A DNA stretch of 64,000 nucleotides from Metasolibacillus fluoroglycofenilyticus (GTDB taxonomy: Bacteria > Bacillota > Bacilli > Bacillales_A > Planococcaceae), in assembly GCF_003049645.1 (NCBI RefSeq), contig NZ_PYWK01000001.1, forward strand, positions 992,001 to 1,056,000. The letters are read 5' to 3'. Positions 18,020 to 26,479 of the stretch are shown piece by piece. The stretch's first letter is position 1. The number at the start of each line of letters is the position of its first letter. The position numbers and the translations under genes were made by a program. The notes below the pieces were generated by a model that was not told where the DNA came from, ran no database searches, and saw nothing but the letters and a program-made list of their open reading frames with translations.

Positions 18020-18823
18020 TCATTTGCCGAAAGAAGTTAAATTTTGCTCTATTTCCTTTGCCGCTTGAAGTAAAGTCCCCTTTAAATTCAATAAATCCTC
18101 CTTCGTTAATCTAAAGCCAGGGCCTCCAATCGTAATAAATGCTACTAAGTTTTGATGCGTGTCGAATATTGGAGCAGACATGGCATTTTCATTTTCACCA
18201 TATTCACCAATTGAAAGACCTACTTTGTTATGGCGTGTCCAATTAATTTGTTCTATCAGCTGCGCTTTGTCTGTAATGGTATGCGTGGTTTTTGCAATTA
18301 ACTCCTTACTTAAATATTGTTCTAACTCATTTTCTGAAAATGTACTCAGCAGTACTTTGCCGTTTGACGTGCAATGATGGAGCGGGGTGATTGTATTTGT
18401 GTAGTCCACTAGTCGAACGCTTTGTGATGGGTCGAGCTGATTGATTGTGTATATCCCATCCATTTTAGGGACGCTTAAAATCACTGTTTCATCAATGGCA
18501 TCTCGCAATGCTTCTAAAGTGTTTTTTGCTCGATGAATTAATGAATTATACGGATTATTTTGCATCGCTAGTCGGTAAAATAAAAAGCCAAGACGATAGC
18601 CATTTGTCATAGGGTCTTTTTCAACTAAGCCCTCATTTTCTAAGCTTCCAATCAAGCGCCATACAGTTGTTCGATTTAATCCGCAGCTCGCTACTAAGTC
18701 CTTTAAAGATATTGGACTCTTACTTTCTCCTATAAGCTTTAATAGCATCAATGCTCGGTCAACTGCTTGAACAGTTGAACCATCCCTACTATTTTTGTTT
18801 GTCGATAAAGTATTTGTATTCAT
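18020..18823 (-). CDS. IclR family transcriptional regulator
   Basis: Protein of 267 residues. A winged HTH occupies about residues 18-80 (ISLKDLVASCGLNRTTVWRLIGSLENEGLVEK), followed by the IclR effector-binding domain with the typical LRDAIDETVILSV and GGPGFRLTKEDL stretches. It lies between the MFS gene and the lyase/dehydrogenase operon and most likely represses both, since a similar palindrome overlaps or closely follows both predicted transcription starts. Its own -10 (TATAAT, minus strand 18835-18830) is so close to ATG 18823 that the mRNA may be leaderless. No ribosome site is visible. Confidence 0.85.
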   Translation of the reverse strand: MNTNTLSTNKNSRDGSTVQAVDRALMLLKLIGESKSPISLKDLVASCGLNRTTVWRLIGSLENEGLVEKDPMTNGYRLGFLFYRLAMQNNPYNSLIHRAKNTLEALRDAIDETVILSVPKMDGIYTINQLDPSQSVRLVDYTNTITPLHHCTSNGKVLLSTFSENELEQYLSKELIAKTTHTITDKAQLIEQINWTRHNKVGLSIGEYGENENAMSAPIFDTHQNLVAFITIGGPGFRLTKEDLLNLKGTLLQAAKEIEQNLTSFGK

Positions 18824-18882
18824 AACTTTATTATACCTATTTCAATTTAAAACATCTAGCAATTGAAAAGAGTAGAGTCAAT

Positions 18883-19077
18883 ATCAATTACGCCTCGGCG
18901 TAATTGGTCCAGATTTTTTCAAGCTTGCTTGAAAACCCCCCCTTCAAAATCTGTGACATCCGCCAGAGGCTTTAACTTCTTCCAGAGGGTGTTTGGACAC
19001 CCTCTGAAACTGGTTTAACGTCTGCATTCATCTCACCACCTATAGAAGTGGGAGACTTCTGCTGAAAGAAGTTAAAA
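18883..19077 (-). repeat. Family A dispersed repeat, full length, reverse orientation (copy A4)
   Basis: On the minus strand it runs from TTTCAGCAGAAGTCTCCC and the CCCAC-TTCTATA-GGTGG hairpin, through a perfect 10-bp hairpin (CAGAGGGTGT/ACACCCTCTG, plus 18983-19006), to the core GCCTCTGGCGGATGTCACAG and the perfect terminal palindrome at 18886-18905. About 195 bp. It separates the iclR-type gene from the lyase promoter. Confidence 0.85.
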
Positions 19078-19094
19078 AATCAGAAAATTTAATA

Positions 19095-19123
19095 TTGACT
19101 TTCAAAAAACAGAAATATATACT
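19095..19123 (+). promoter_or_regulatory. Sigma-A promoter of the lyase-ALDH-ADH-lyase operon
   Basis: -35 TTGACT (19095-19100), 17-bp spacer, -10 TATACT (19118-19123). The predicted start is near 19130. It lies just downstream of repeat A4. Confidence 0.75.
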
Positions 19124-19132
19124 TGCTTTAAA

Positions 19133-19167
19133 GTTCTTTATGTGAATAAAGTGTTCGCTATATGAAC
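19133..19167 (+). promoter_or_regulatory. Tandem operator-like palindromes, probable IclR-type sites
   Basis: GTTCTTTATGTGAAT (19133-19147) and GTTCGCTATATGAAC (19153-19167) are 20 bp apart, on the same DNA face, immediately after the predicted transcription start. That is a typical repressor position. The second matches the motif at the MFS promoter (TTCGCATTATGAA). Confidence 0.6.
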
Positions 19168-19217
19168 TTTTGGTGGTGTAGAGGTCATCAATTGTTATGA
19201 AAAGGAGGCGAACGCTT

Positions 19218-20513
19218 ATGCGAGTAGAGAAGGACAGTTTTGGAACAGTTGAGATTCCTGATGCCGCTTTGTACGGAATACAAACTGTTCGAACAAAGGA
19301 GAATTTATCCTTTTCTAAAAATGTACTAAAAGAGTACAAAGAGTATATTACAAGCTTAGCGCATGTGAAAAAAGCAGCGGCGCTAGCCAATTTTGATGCT
19401 AAGACAATTTCTGAAATAGTGAAGGAAAAAATCTTGGGAGCCTGTAACGAATTATTGCAGGGAAAATATTTAGAGCATTTCGTCGTCGATGTGTATCACG
19501 GTGGGGGCGGAATAGGGATTAATATGAACGTCAATGAGGTCATTGCAAATTTATGCAATAAGGAAAAAGGCGTTTATTCAGCGGTTCACCCAATTGACCA
19601 TGTTAATGCATCACAATCGACAGCCGATGTGTGTCATACCGCAATTCGTTTAGCGATTTACGAGGCATATCAGCAATTGCATGGTGAAATTGTCGAGCTG
19701 ATAGCTGTAATGAACCAAAAGACGAATGAATTCATGCCTGTTGCAACGATTTCACGTACTTGCTTACAAGATGCATCACGTATGCAATTAGGCGAAAAGT
19801 TTAGCGGCTTTGAAGCGGTAATAAAAAGAAGGCATATAAAGCTATGTCATGCAGTCGACGAGCTATTAACAGTCAATCTAGGTGGCACTGTTATCGGAAA
19901 AGGTGAGGGGGCAAATGAGCTCTACAGGCGGATTATTATGCAGAAATTACAGGAAGTGACCAATCTACCTGTTAAAAGAAGAGAGAATTTATTTGATGCA
20001 GCTCAAAATATTGATGATTTAGTAGAGGTTTCGAAGCAATTTAGTTTATTTGCGAGTGCTTTATTAAAAATCGCAAAGGATTTACGATTGCTATCTTCTG
20101 GTCCCGAGGCTGGCTTTTCAGAAATATCATTACCAGCTATTCAAGCAGGCTCATCGTTTTTCCCGGGGAAGGTTAATCCTGTTATCCCTGAAACCGTCAT
20201 CCAATGCTGCGCGGAAATAATAGGTATAGAGCGAATTATTCAAGTTACATTTGAGCATGGTGATTTAGATTTAAACGTATTCGAAAACTTTGCAGGGATT
20301 CATCTATTAGATGGGATATATATGATGGTCAACTGTGTTCGTAGTTTTACTGAGCTTTGCTTCCAAGGAATAATGGCAAATGAAGATAGATGTAAGGAGC
20401 TTGCGAATTCACGTATACCTCAAATTTGCGACTTGAAAGAAAAATTTGGCTATAGTGAAACGATGCGATTGCTGAAAGGGCAAGCAGCTATTAAGGAGGA
20501 TGAAAATAGATGA
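19218..20513 (+). CDS. Aspartase/fumarase superfamily lyase with altered active site (lyase 1)
   Basis: Protein of 431 residues of the aspartate ammonia-lyase / class II fumarase superfamily, which add or remove a group next to a carboxylate by Cbeta deprotonation. The catalytic serine loop is intact (GSSFFPGKVNPVIPE, about residues 314-328). Substrate-pocket motifs differ from true aspartase: GGAGTSxNMN reads GGGGIGINMN, SQSTND reads SQSTAD, and GRTHLQDA reads SRTCLQDA. The C-terminal small domain is about 35 residues shorter than usual. ATG 19218 is chosen because AAAGGAGGCG ends 7 bp upstream; ATG 19197 would place that site inside the gene. It is the first gene of the operon and its stop overlaps the ALDH start. 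The actual substrate is unknown. Confidence 0.85.
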   Translation: MRVEKDSFGTVEIPDAALYGIQTVRTKENLSFSKNVLKEYKEYITSLAHVKKAAALANFDAKTISEIVKEKILGACNELLQGKYLEHFVVDVYHGGGGIGINMNVNEVIANLCNKEKGVYSAVHPIDHVNASQSTADVCHTAIRLAIYEAYQQLHGEIVELIAVMNQKTNEFMPVATISRTCLQDASRMQLGEKFSGFEAVIKRRHIKLCHAVDELLTVNLGGTVIGKGEGANELYRRIIMQKLQEVTNLPVKRRENLFDAAQNIDDLVEVSKQFSLFASALLKIAKDLRLLSSGPEAGFSEISLPAIQAGSSFFPGKVNPVIPETVIQCCAEIIGIERIIQVTFEHGDLDLNVFENFAGIHLLDGIYMMVNCVRSFTELCFQGIMANEDRCKELANSRIPQICDLKEKFGYSETMRLLKGQAAIKEDENR

Positions 20514-22018
20514 CACAAAAAATTTTCGAGGGTATTCAACAACCGCAATTACAGTGGGCTGAAAAATGGCTTGAGGAAACGAAAAAAAGCTACATCAATG
20601 GAAAATGGGTAAGCAGTGAAAAAACAATTGAATCAATTAACCCAGCCAATGGAAGAGTATTAGGGCAATTTTTCTGCGCTAGTAAAGAAGATGTTGATGA
20701 GGCCGTAGTAGCAGCAAAAGCAGGCTTGAAAAATGTGACTTGGAAAAATATGAGCAATAAAGAGCGTGGTCGCGTACTGCGTAAAATTGCTGACTTAATT
20801 GCAAAGCATCATGCTGAACTTGCTACTTTAGAGGCACTCGATAACGGCAAGCTTTATACAGAGGCATACAACGATGATGTACAAGAAGCGCATGATTTAT
20901 TTGAATATTATTCCGGTTGGACAGACAAGTATTACGGGGAAAACAACCCTGTTGATGGCAATTTTTTAAGTGTAACGACGCGTGATCCAATTGGCGTTTG
21001 CGGGCAAATAGTGCCATTTAATTTCCCATTACAAATGGCTGTACTAAAAATGGCTCCAGCATTGGCAACTGGTAACACAGTTATTTTAAAGCCTGCTGAT
21101 AAAACATCTTTTTCAGCTATTCGTCTATTTGAAATTATTGATGAATCAGGCTTATTACCAAAGGGTGTTATTAATTTAGTTCTAGGTAATGGAGAAGTAG
21201 GGGCTTATATTAGCAAGCATATGGGGATTGATAAGCTGTCGTTTACTGGAAGCACAAAAATTGGAAAGCAATTAGTGCGTGATTCTGCAGATAGCAATTT
21301 AAAGCCAGTAACGCTAGAGCTTGGTGGTAAATCGCCAAATATTATTTTTGATGATGTAAAGGATTTAGATGCTGCAATCGACCGTTCGTTTATTGGTTTA
21401 TTCACACATAAGGCAGAAAAATGCTCATCTCCAACCCGTTTATTCGTTCAAAAATCAATTTACGATATAGTGGTGAAGAAAATCGCTGAGATGGCAGAAA
21501 ACTACAAATGTGGAGACCCATTTGACCCGGAAAGCGACCAAGGAGCACAAGTATCAAAAGAGCATATGGAATCAATTTTAGCTTACATTAAAAGCGGTAA
21601 GGAGCAAGGAGCACGTATCGTTGCAGGCGGTGAGCGCGATGTAACAGGTACAAATGCTAACGGCTATTTTGTAAAACCAACTATTTTTGCTGATGTGACA
21701 AATGATATGAAAATTGCGCAGGAAGAAATTTTTGGTCCAGTGCTTTGTGTCATTCCATTCGAAACAGAGGAAGAGGTTATCGAAATGGCTAACGATACAA
21801 TTTACGGCTTAGCTGCTGGTTTATGGACGGGAGATACGTCACGTGCTCATCGCGTAGCAAATCAATTAGATGCAGGTATGGTCTTTGTGAATCGTTATGG
21901 CTGCTACGATTTTGCAAGCCCATTCGGTGGGGTGAAGCAAAGTGGCTGGGGTAGAGAATACGCCATCCATTCTTTAGCTGCGTTTACAAAACAACGAGCA
22001 ATTTGGTTTGCTTATTAA
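20510..22018 (+). CDS. NAD(P)-dependent aldehyde dehydrogenase
   Basis: Protein of 502 residues, full length for the ALDH superfamily. The NAD-binding motif region reads FTGSTKIGKQL, the catalytic Glu lies in ELGGKSPN (about 270), and the catalytic Cys in HKAEKCSSPTR (about 305). The usual GQ before the cysteine is replaced by AE, but the cysteine is kept. It oxidises an aldehyde to the acid; the family resembles betaine- and phenylacetaldehyde-type enzymes, but the substrate cannot be assigned. ATG overlaps the TGA of lyase 1. With the following alcohol dehydrogenase it suggests an alcohol-aldehyde-acid sequence. Confidence 0.9.
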   Translation: MTQKIFEGIQQPQLQWAEKWLEETKKSYINGKWVSSEKTIESINPANGRVLGQFFCASKEDVDEAVVAAKAGLKNVTWKNMSNKERGRVLRKIADLIAKHHAELATLEALDNGKLYTEAYNDDVQEAHDLFEYYSGWTDKYYGENNPVDGNFLSVTTRDPIGVCGQIVPFNFPLQMAVLKMAPALATGNTVILKPADKTSFSAIRLFEIIDESGLLPKGVINLVLGNGEVGAYISKHMGIDKLSFTGSTKIGKQLVRDSADSNLKPVTLELGGKSPNIIFDDVKDLDAAIDRSFIGLFTHKAEKCSSPTRLFVQKSIYDIVVKKIAEMAENYKCGDPFDPESDQGAQVSKEHMESILAYIKSGKEQGARIVAGGERDVTGTNANGYFVKPTIFADVTNDMKIAQEEIFGPVLCVIPFETEEEVIEMANDTIYGLAAGLWTGDTSRAHRVANQLDAGMVFVNRYGCYDFASPFGGVKQSGWGREYAIHSLAAFTKQRAIWFAY

Positions 22019-22043
22019 TCTGATAAAATAAGGGGAATTATTT

Positions 22044-23156
22044 ATGAAAATGAAAGCTGCTGTAATGACAGAAATCAACAAACCACTATCAATTTTAAAT
22101 GTGGAATTAGCAGAGCCAAGACATAACGAGGTGCTTGTCAAAATTGCTGCTACAGGCGTATGCCACAGTGACTTAAATGCATTAGGCGATAAAACGACGC
22201 CAACACCAACAATTTTAGGGCATGAAGGTGCAGGCATTGTTGTAAAAGTAGGCTCAAACGTAACGAATGTTAAAGTGGGCGATAAAGTAGCATTGAGCTG
22301 GGTTCCATATTGTGGTACTTGTGAATTTTGCGTGACAGGTAAAGTTCATTTATGTGAATCAGCTTTCGGTCCAATGTTTGATGGTACTTTATTAGACGGT
22401 ACATCTCGCCTCAGCATTGATGGCGATAGAGTATACCATAATTCATTGCTATCAACATTTGCTGAATATGCGGTTGTTCCTGAAATGTCATGTGTAAAAA
22501 TTCCAGATGAAATGCCATTAGCACAAGCGTCGTTAATTGGCTGTGGGGTGGCAACAGGTTACGGTGCTGCAGTAAATGCGGCAGGTGTAAAGCCTGGTTC
22601 AACAGTAGCTATTTTCGGTATCGGCGGTGTAGGTGTAAACGCAATTCAAGGTGCAGCAATTGCCGGTGCAGCGAAAATCATTGCAATTGATGTTAAGGAT
22701 GCAAACCTAGAAATCGCGAAGAAATTCGGTGCAACACATACAGTAAACTCTAGAACGGAAGATTTAAAGGAAATTATTAAAGAGATTACAAACGGCGTAG
22801 GTGTACATTATGCAATTGATTGCTCAGGTCATACAATTTGTACGGAAAGCGCTTGGGAAATTACACGTAAAGGTGGCACAATCGTTGTTGTTGGTGCATT
22901 TAACCCAGAGCAAAAATTAAGCTTACCAGCTGGCGGATTCCACCGTGTTGGGAAGGTTTTAAAAGGGAGCTTCTATGGCGATACACAGCCGTTCCGTGAT
23001 TTCCCAATGATTGCACAGCTTTATTTAGACGGCAAATTCAAGTTGGATCAGCTCATATTAGAACGTATTAAATTGGAGGATATTAATAAGGCATTCGATT
23101 CATTCCATGATGCTTGCTGTATCAACGTAGGTCGTGCAGTAATTGAATTTGAATAA
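22044..23156 (+). CDS. Zinc-dependent medium-chain alcohol dehydrogenase
   Basis: Protein of 370 residues of the MDR family. Catalytic zinc ligands are in GVCHSD, GHEGAG and IGCGVATG. The structural zinc lobe has four cysteines in CGTCEFCVTGKVHLC. The nucleotide-binding motif is GIGGVGVNA (about residues 193-201), followed by an Asp (AIDVKD) that favours NAD. It is closest in style to class III / aryl-alcohol type enzymes. AAGGGG lies 8 bp before ATG 22044; an alternative ATG at 22050 is also possible. It is co-transcribed with the ALDH and both lyases. Confidence 0.9.
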   Translation: MKMKAAVMTEINKPLSILNVELAEPRHNEVLVKIAATGVCHSDLNALGDKTTPTPTILGHEGAGIVVKVGSNVTNVKVGDKVALSWVPYCGTCEFCVTGKVHLCESAFGPMFDGTLLDGTSRLSIDGDRVYHNSLLSTFAEYAVVPEMSCVKIPDEMPLAQASLIGCGVATGYGAAVNAAGVKPGSTVAIFGIGGVGVNAIQGAAIAGAAKIIAIDVKDANLEIAKKFGATHTVNSRTEDLKEIIKEITNGVGVHYAIDCSGHTICTESAWEITRKGGTIVVVGAFNPEQKLSLPAGGFHRVGKVLKGSFYGDTQPFRDFPMIAQLYLDGKFKLDQLILERIKLEDINKAFDSFHDACCINVGRAVIEFE

Positions 23157-23190
23157 CAGTGACTAATGAAACGAAGGAACGGGATACGAG

Positions 23191-24591
23191 ATGAGAATAG
23201 AAAAAGATTTCCTAGGTGGAATGAAGCTTAGCTCTGATGTATATTACGGTATTCAAACGATGCGGTCAATAATTAATTTTCCTATTTCAGGAAAAACAAT
23301 CGAAGGTTATCCTTATTTAATGAAATCATTAGCATACATTAAAAAAGCAGCGGCGCTTTCCAATTTCGAAGTTGGAGAGCTCGCTGCTTCTCTTAAAGAT
23401 GCGATTATTACTGCGGCGGATGAAATGATTGATGGAAAGTTTAAAAATCAATTTCCAGTAGATATTTATCAAGGTGGCGGGGGTCTTTCAATTAATATGA
23501 ATGTCAACGAAGTGCTCGCCAATCGCGCTAATGAAATTATAACAGGAAATAAGGGCTATACGCATGTGCATCCAAATGAACATGTCAATATGTCTCAATC
23601 TACAAATGATGTGCTACCAAGTGCGATGAAGCTAGCATGCTTTTTTTATATGCAGGATTTAATTAACTGTTTAACGCAGTTTGAGAAAACCCTTCAGCAC
23701 AAGGAAGATGAATTTCAACTGCTCGTTAAAGTTTCCAGAACATGTTTACAAGACGCATTGCCGATTACATTTGGTCAGCAATTTAGCGCATACCGTTCAT
23801 TTATTGCCAGACAAATAAATGAGTTGAAGAGGTTACAGGAAGGTTGCTTACAGCTTGTTATTGGGGCAACAGCAGTAGGTACGGGCTTAGGTGCTTCGAC
23901 AGACTATGTCGAGGGGATGTATCGAAATTTATATGATGTAACAGGGCTGACAGTGCGAAAAGTAGAAAATTATTTTGATGGTCTACAGCACGCGGACGAG
24001 TATGTTAGAATTTCTAGCTGCTTAAAGGGGTTATGTACAGGACTTTCCAAAATGGCAAGTGATTTTAGAATACTCTCTTCGGGACCAATAGCGGGATTAG
24101 GTGAAATTGAGCTTCCAGCAGTTCAATCGGGTTCATCTATTATGCCTGGAAAAATCAATCCATGTATTCCTGAAATGATGATGCAAGTTTGCTTTGATAT
24201 TTATGGCAAAGATCAGGCAATTACATTTGCGGCAGATAGAGGCGAGCTTGAATTGAATATTTGGGAAGCCATTATTATGAAAAATCTGTTTGAGCAATTT
24301 TCATTGTTACTAGCAAGCATTCCAGTGTTTCGAGAGAAGTGTGTAGCAGGAGTTCAAGTGAAAAAAGAAATTAATCAGCTTCGCGCGGAAAGCACCTACG
24401 CTCTATCGGTCGCAATTTCAAAACAATTTAGTTACGAAATTGCTAATGAAATAGTAGCGGAAGCGCAAAGCAAAAAAACAACGGTAAAACAGATTGTTGT
24501 TGAAAAAGGTTTATTAAGTGTGGACGAAGCTGAAAAATTACTCGATCCAATCCATTTAACCTCTTTAAGCAGAAGTCTTCCATCTCTATAG
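23191..24591 (+). CDS. Aspartase/fumarase superfamily lyase with altered active site and repeat-derived C-terminus (lyase 2)
   Basis: Protein of 466 residues, paralogous to lyase 1. The signature loop GSSIMPGKINPCIPE is intact, as is SQSTND, but the other pocket motifs are GGGGLSINMN and SRTCLQDA (Cys where aspartases have His). Unlike lyase 1 it keeps the full C-terminal domain down to LLDPIHLT. The last residues (SLSRSLPSL) and the TAG stop are encoded by the left edge of family A repeat A5, which begins near 24555. The native end has therefore probably been replaced. It is the last gene of the IclR-controlled operon. It could act on a related substrate or form a hetero-oligomer with lyase 1; both are inference. 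Confidence 0.85.
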   Translation: MRIEKDFLGGMKLSSDVYYGIQTMRSIINFPISGKTIEGYPYLMKSLAYIKKAAALSNFEVGELAASLKDAIITAADEMIDGKFKNQFPVDIYQGGGGLSINMNVNEVLANRANEIITGNKGYTHVHPNEHVNMSQSTNDVLPSAMKLACFFYMQDLINCLTQFEKTLQHKEDEFQLLVKVSRTCLQDALPITFGQQFSAYRSFIARQINELKRLQEGCLQLVIGATAVGTGLGASTDYVEGMYRNLYDVTGLTVRKVENYFDGLQHADEYVRISSCLKGLCTGLSKMASDFRILSSGPIAGLGEIELPAVQSGSSIMPGKINPCIPEMMMQVCFDIYGKDQAITFAADRGELELNIWEAIIMKNLFEQFSLLLASIPVFREKCVAGVQVKKEINQLRAESTYALSVAISKQFSYEIANEIVAEAQSKKTTVKQIVVEKGLLSVDEAEKLLDPIHLTSLSRSLPSL

Positions 24592-24848
24592 GTGGCAAAA
24601 TAAATGCAAGCATTAGACCGATTTCAGCGGGTTTTCAAACACTTGCTGATAAAGAGGAACTCAGTCTAAGAACATCGCATCTTGCGATAATGACTGAGTG
24701 ACCAACATCCGGATGTCACAGATTTTGAAGGGAGGCTTGCATGATGCAAATCAGTTAACCGTTGTCACAGGACGTGACGGTTTCAGGTTAATTTCCACCA
24801 AATAGCTTGAAAGAATCTGGACACAATTACGTCAAGGCGTAATTGATT
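24555..24848 (+). repeat. Family A dispersed repeat, long form (copy A5)
   Basis: About 290 bp. Left edge TTTAACCTCTTTAAGCAGAA matches A4. It then holds the CAGCGGG...TTGCTG hairpin, GGAACTCAGTC...GACTGAG enclosing TCGCATCTTGCGA (24675-24687), GATGTCACAGATTTTGAAGG, GTCACAGGACGTGAC (24764-24778), and the end palindrome AATTACGTC-AA-GGCGTAATT (24825-24844). It fills most of the gap before the YebE-like gene and provides the lyase 2 stop codon. Confidence 0.85.
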
Positions 24849-24942
24849 AAACGTGAAATAATAACTTGATAATCGAGTACTATTATATAGTTATACGATA
24901 GCAGAAAAATACCATTATAAAAGATTATGAAAGGTCCTGCGT

Positions 24943-25467
24943 ATGAATAATATTTTATTAATTATTATTTTACAACTTATTTATGTGCCTTTATTAACGC
25001 TTCGTACAATCTTTTTAGTAAAAAATATTACGGTTTTAGCATCAATTATAGGTATGGTTGAAGTACTGATTTATGTGTTTGGTTTGTCCCTCGTATTCAG
25101 TGGAAATCAGAGCGTATTAGCGATGGTTGTTTATGCAGTTGGCTTTGGGCTAGGTATTTTTTTAGGTACGATGATTGAGCGTAAATTAGCAGTAGGCTAT
25201 GTTTTTGCTGCGATTAATACGCAAAATAAAAACAATGAACTAGTGGAGTTTTTAAGGAATGAAGGTTTTGCAGTTACAATTTACAAGGGCGAAGGACGCG
25301 ATAGTGAGCGCTATAAATATGAAATTTTAACGAAGCGTAATCGTGAACACGAACTGTTTCAAATTGTCGAGCGATTTGAGCCAAATGCCTTTATTATGTC
25401 ATATGAGCCGAAGTCGTTTAAAGGCGGTTTTTTAGTTACACGTATGAAACAAAAGAAAAATAGATGA
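24943..25467 (+). CDS. UPF0316 / YebE-like membrane protein with DUF2179 domain
   Basis: Protein of 174 residues: three hydrophobic segments (about 3-23, 28-52, 58-80), then a soluble C-terminal DUF2179-type domain with the conserved GFAVTIYKGEGRDSER and PNAFIMSYEP stretches. This is the UPF0316 (YebE) family. DUF2179 domains are thought to bind a small ligand. AAAGGTCC precedes ATG 24943. It appears to be a single gene with no functional link to the upstream operon. Confidence 0.85.
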   Translation: MNNILLIIILQLIYVPLLTLRTIFLVKNITVLASIIGMVEVLIYVFGLSLVFSGNQSVLAMVVYAVGFGLGIFLGTMIERKLAVGYVFAAINTQNKNNELVEFLRNEGFAVTIYKGEGRDSERYKYEILTKRNREHELFQIVERFEPNAFIMSYEPKSFKGGFLVTRMKQKKNR

Positions 25468-25780
25468 AGTGTCAAATAACAGGTATTTATAGACAGGCAA
25501 TTTTCTGAGATTTCTTATATAAAAAGCATAATTTTGTTGCAAACAGCGCTGGAAATCATCAAAATACGGCTTTTTACGAAAATTATACGTCATTTATAAA
25601 CATTCACAATTTTTCAAAGCAGATGTAAAATAGCACTAATACCTCGCTAGCATGCTTTTACATATGAATGAACCTCATAGGACATCACGAAAATTTCCAA
25701 TAATATTCCTCGTTTTTCTCCACAATTAATGATGTGAAAATCATGCTAGCTTTAAAAAAATGAATAGTATATTCAAAGTA
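25468..25780. other. Gene-free stretch with a paired 18-19 bp inverted repeat
   Basis: GCTAGCATGCTTTTACAT (25646-25663) faces ATGTGAAAATCATGCTAGC (25732-25750), an imperfect inverted repeat enclosing about 68 bp. No ORF or promoter is evident. It could be a small MITE-like element or a non-coding RNA; nothing else was recognised. Confidence 0.45.
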
Positions 25781-25819
25781 AAAAACTGAGCTGTCCCAAA
25801 AATCCGGTGCTCAGTTTTT
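25781..25819. terminator. Terminator after lexA
   Basis: AAAAACTGAGC (25781-25791) and GCTCAGTTTTT (25809-25819) make a stem with A- and T-runs on both sides. It begins four bases past the lexA stop and may also stop the convergent YebE-like transcript. Confidence 0.8.
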
Positions 25820-25822
25820 GTA

Positions 25823-26446
25823 TTATTGTATTTTACGATATAGACCGACAACCTGCCCTAAAATCGTTACTTGATTTACTAAAATAGGGTCCATTGAAGA
25901 GTTTTCAGGCTGTAAACGAAAATGTGTTTTTTCTTTATAAAAACGCTTTACTGTTGCCTCATCATCTTCTGTCATCGCAACGACAATTTCACCATTGTTT
26001 GCAGTTGATTTTTGCTTAACAATTACATAGTCTCCATCTAAAATTCCAGCTTCAATCATTGATTCTCCCATAATTTCTAACATAAATAGCTGATCCTCAG
26101 AAGTACCATATGAGTTTGGAAGAGGAAAGTATTCCTCGATATTCTCGATGGCTGAAATAGGAAGTCCTGCCGTTACTTTGCCAATCAAAGGAACATGGAT
26201 AACACCTTGTTGTTCTATCTCACTATCATTATTGTTGTCTAAAATTTCAATAGCGCGTGGCTTTGTTGGGTCTCGACGAATAAGTCCCTTGCTTTCTAAA
26301 CGAGCTAAATGGCCATGTACAGTAGAACTAGATGCTAAACCAACCGCTTCACCGATTTCACGAACTGACGGTGGATAACCTTTTGTTTTAACTTCTTCTT
26401 TAATAAAAGCTAAAATTGCTTCTTGGCGTTTTGATACTTTTGTCAA
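25823..26446 (-). CDS. lexA: SOS repressor LexA
   Basis: Protein of 207 residues. The winged HTH is at about residues 25-65 ([26 protein letters not shown]). The self-cleavage site is AG in KVTAGLPIS, and the Ser/Lys dyad lies in GESMIEAG and TVKRF. It represses DNA-damage genes until RecA stimulates cleavage. TTG 26446 is taken as the start: AGAGGTGA lies about 6 bp upstream and the product then begins MTKVSKRQ, as in Bacillus LexA. A GTG at 26455 would fall inside the ribosome site. The gene is divergent from yneA with shared LexA boxes. Its 5' leader contains family A repeat A6. Confidence 0.95.
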   Translation of the reverse strand: MTKVSKRQEAILAFIKEEVKTKGYPPSVREIGEAVGLASSSTVHGHLARLESKGLIRRDPTKPRAIEILDNNNDSEIEQQGVIHVPLIGKVTAGLPISAIENIEEYFPLPNSYGTSEDQLFMLEIMGESMIEAGILDGDYVIVKQKSTANNGEIVVAMTEDDEATVKRFYKEKTHFRLQPENSSMDPILVNQVTILGQVVGLYRKIQ

Positions 26447-26479
26447 CTCATTCACCTCTTTTATCTTGTTTTAGTAAAC

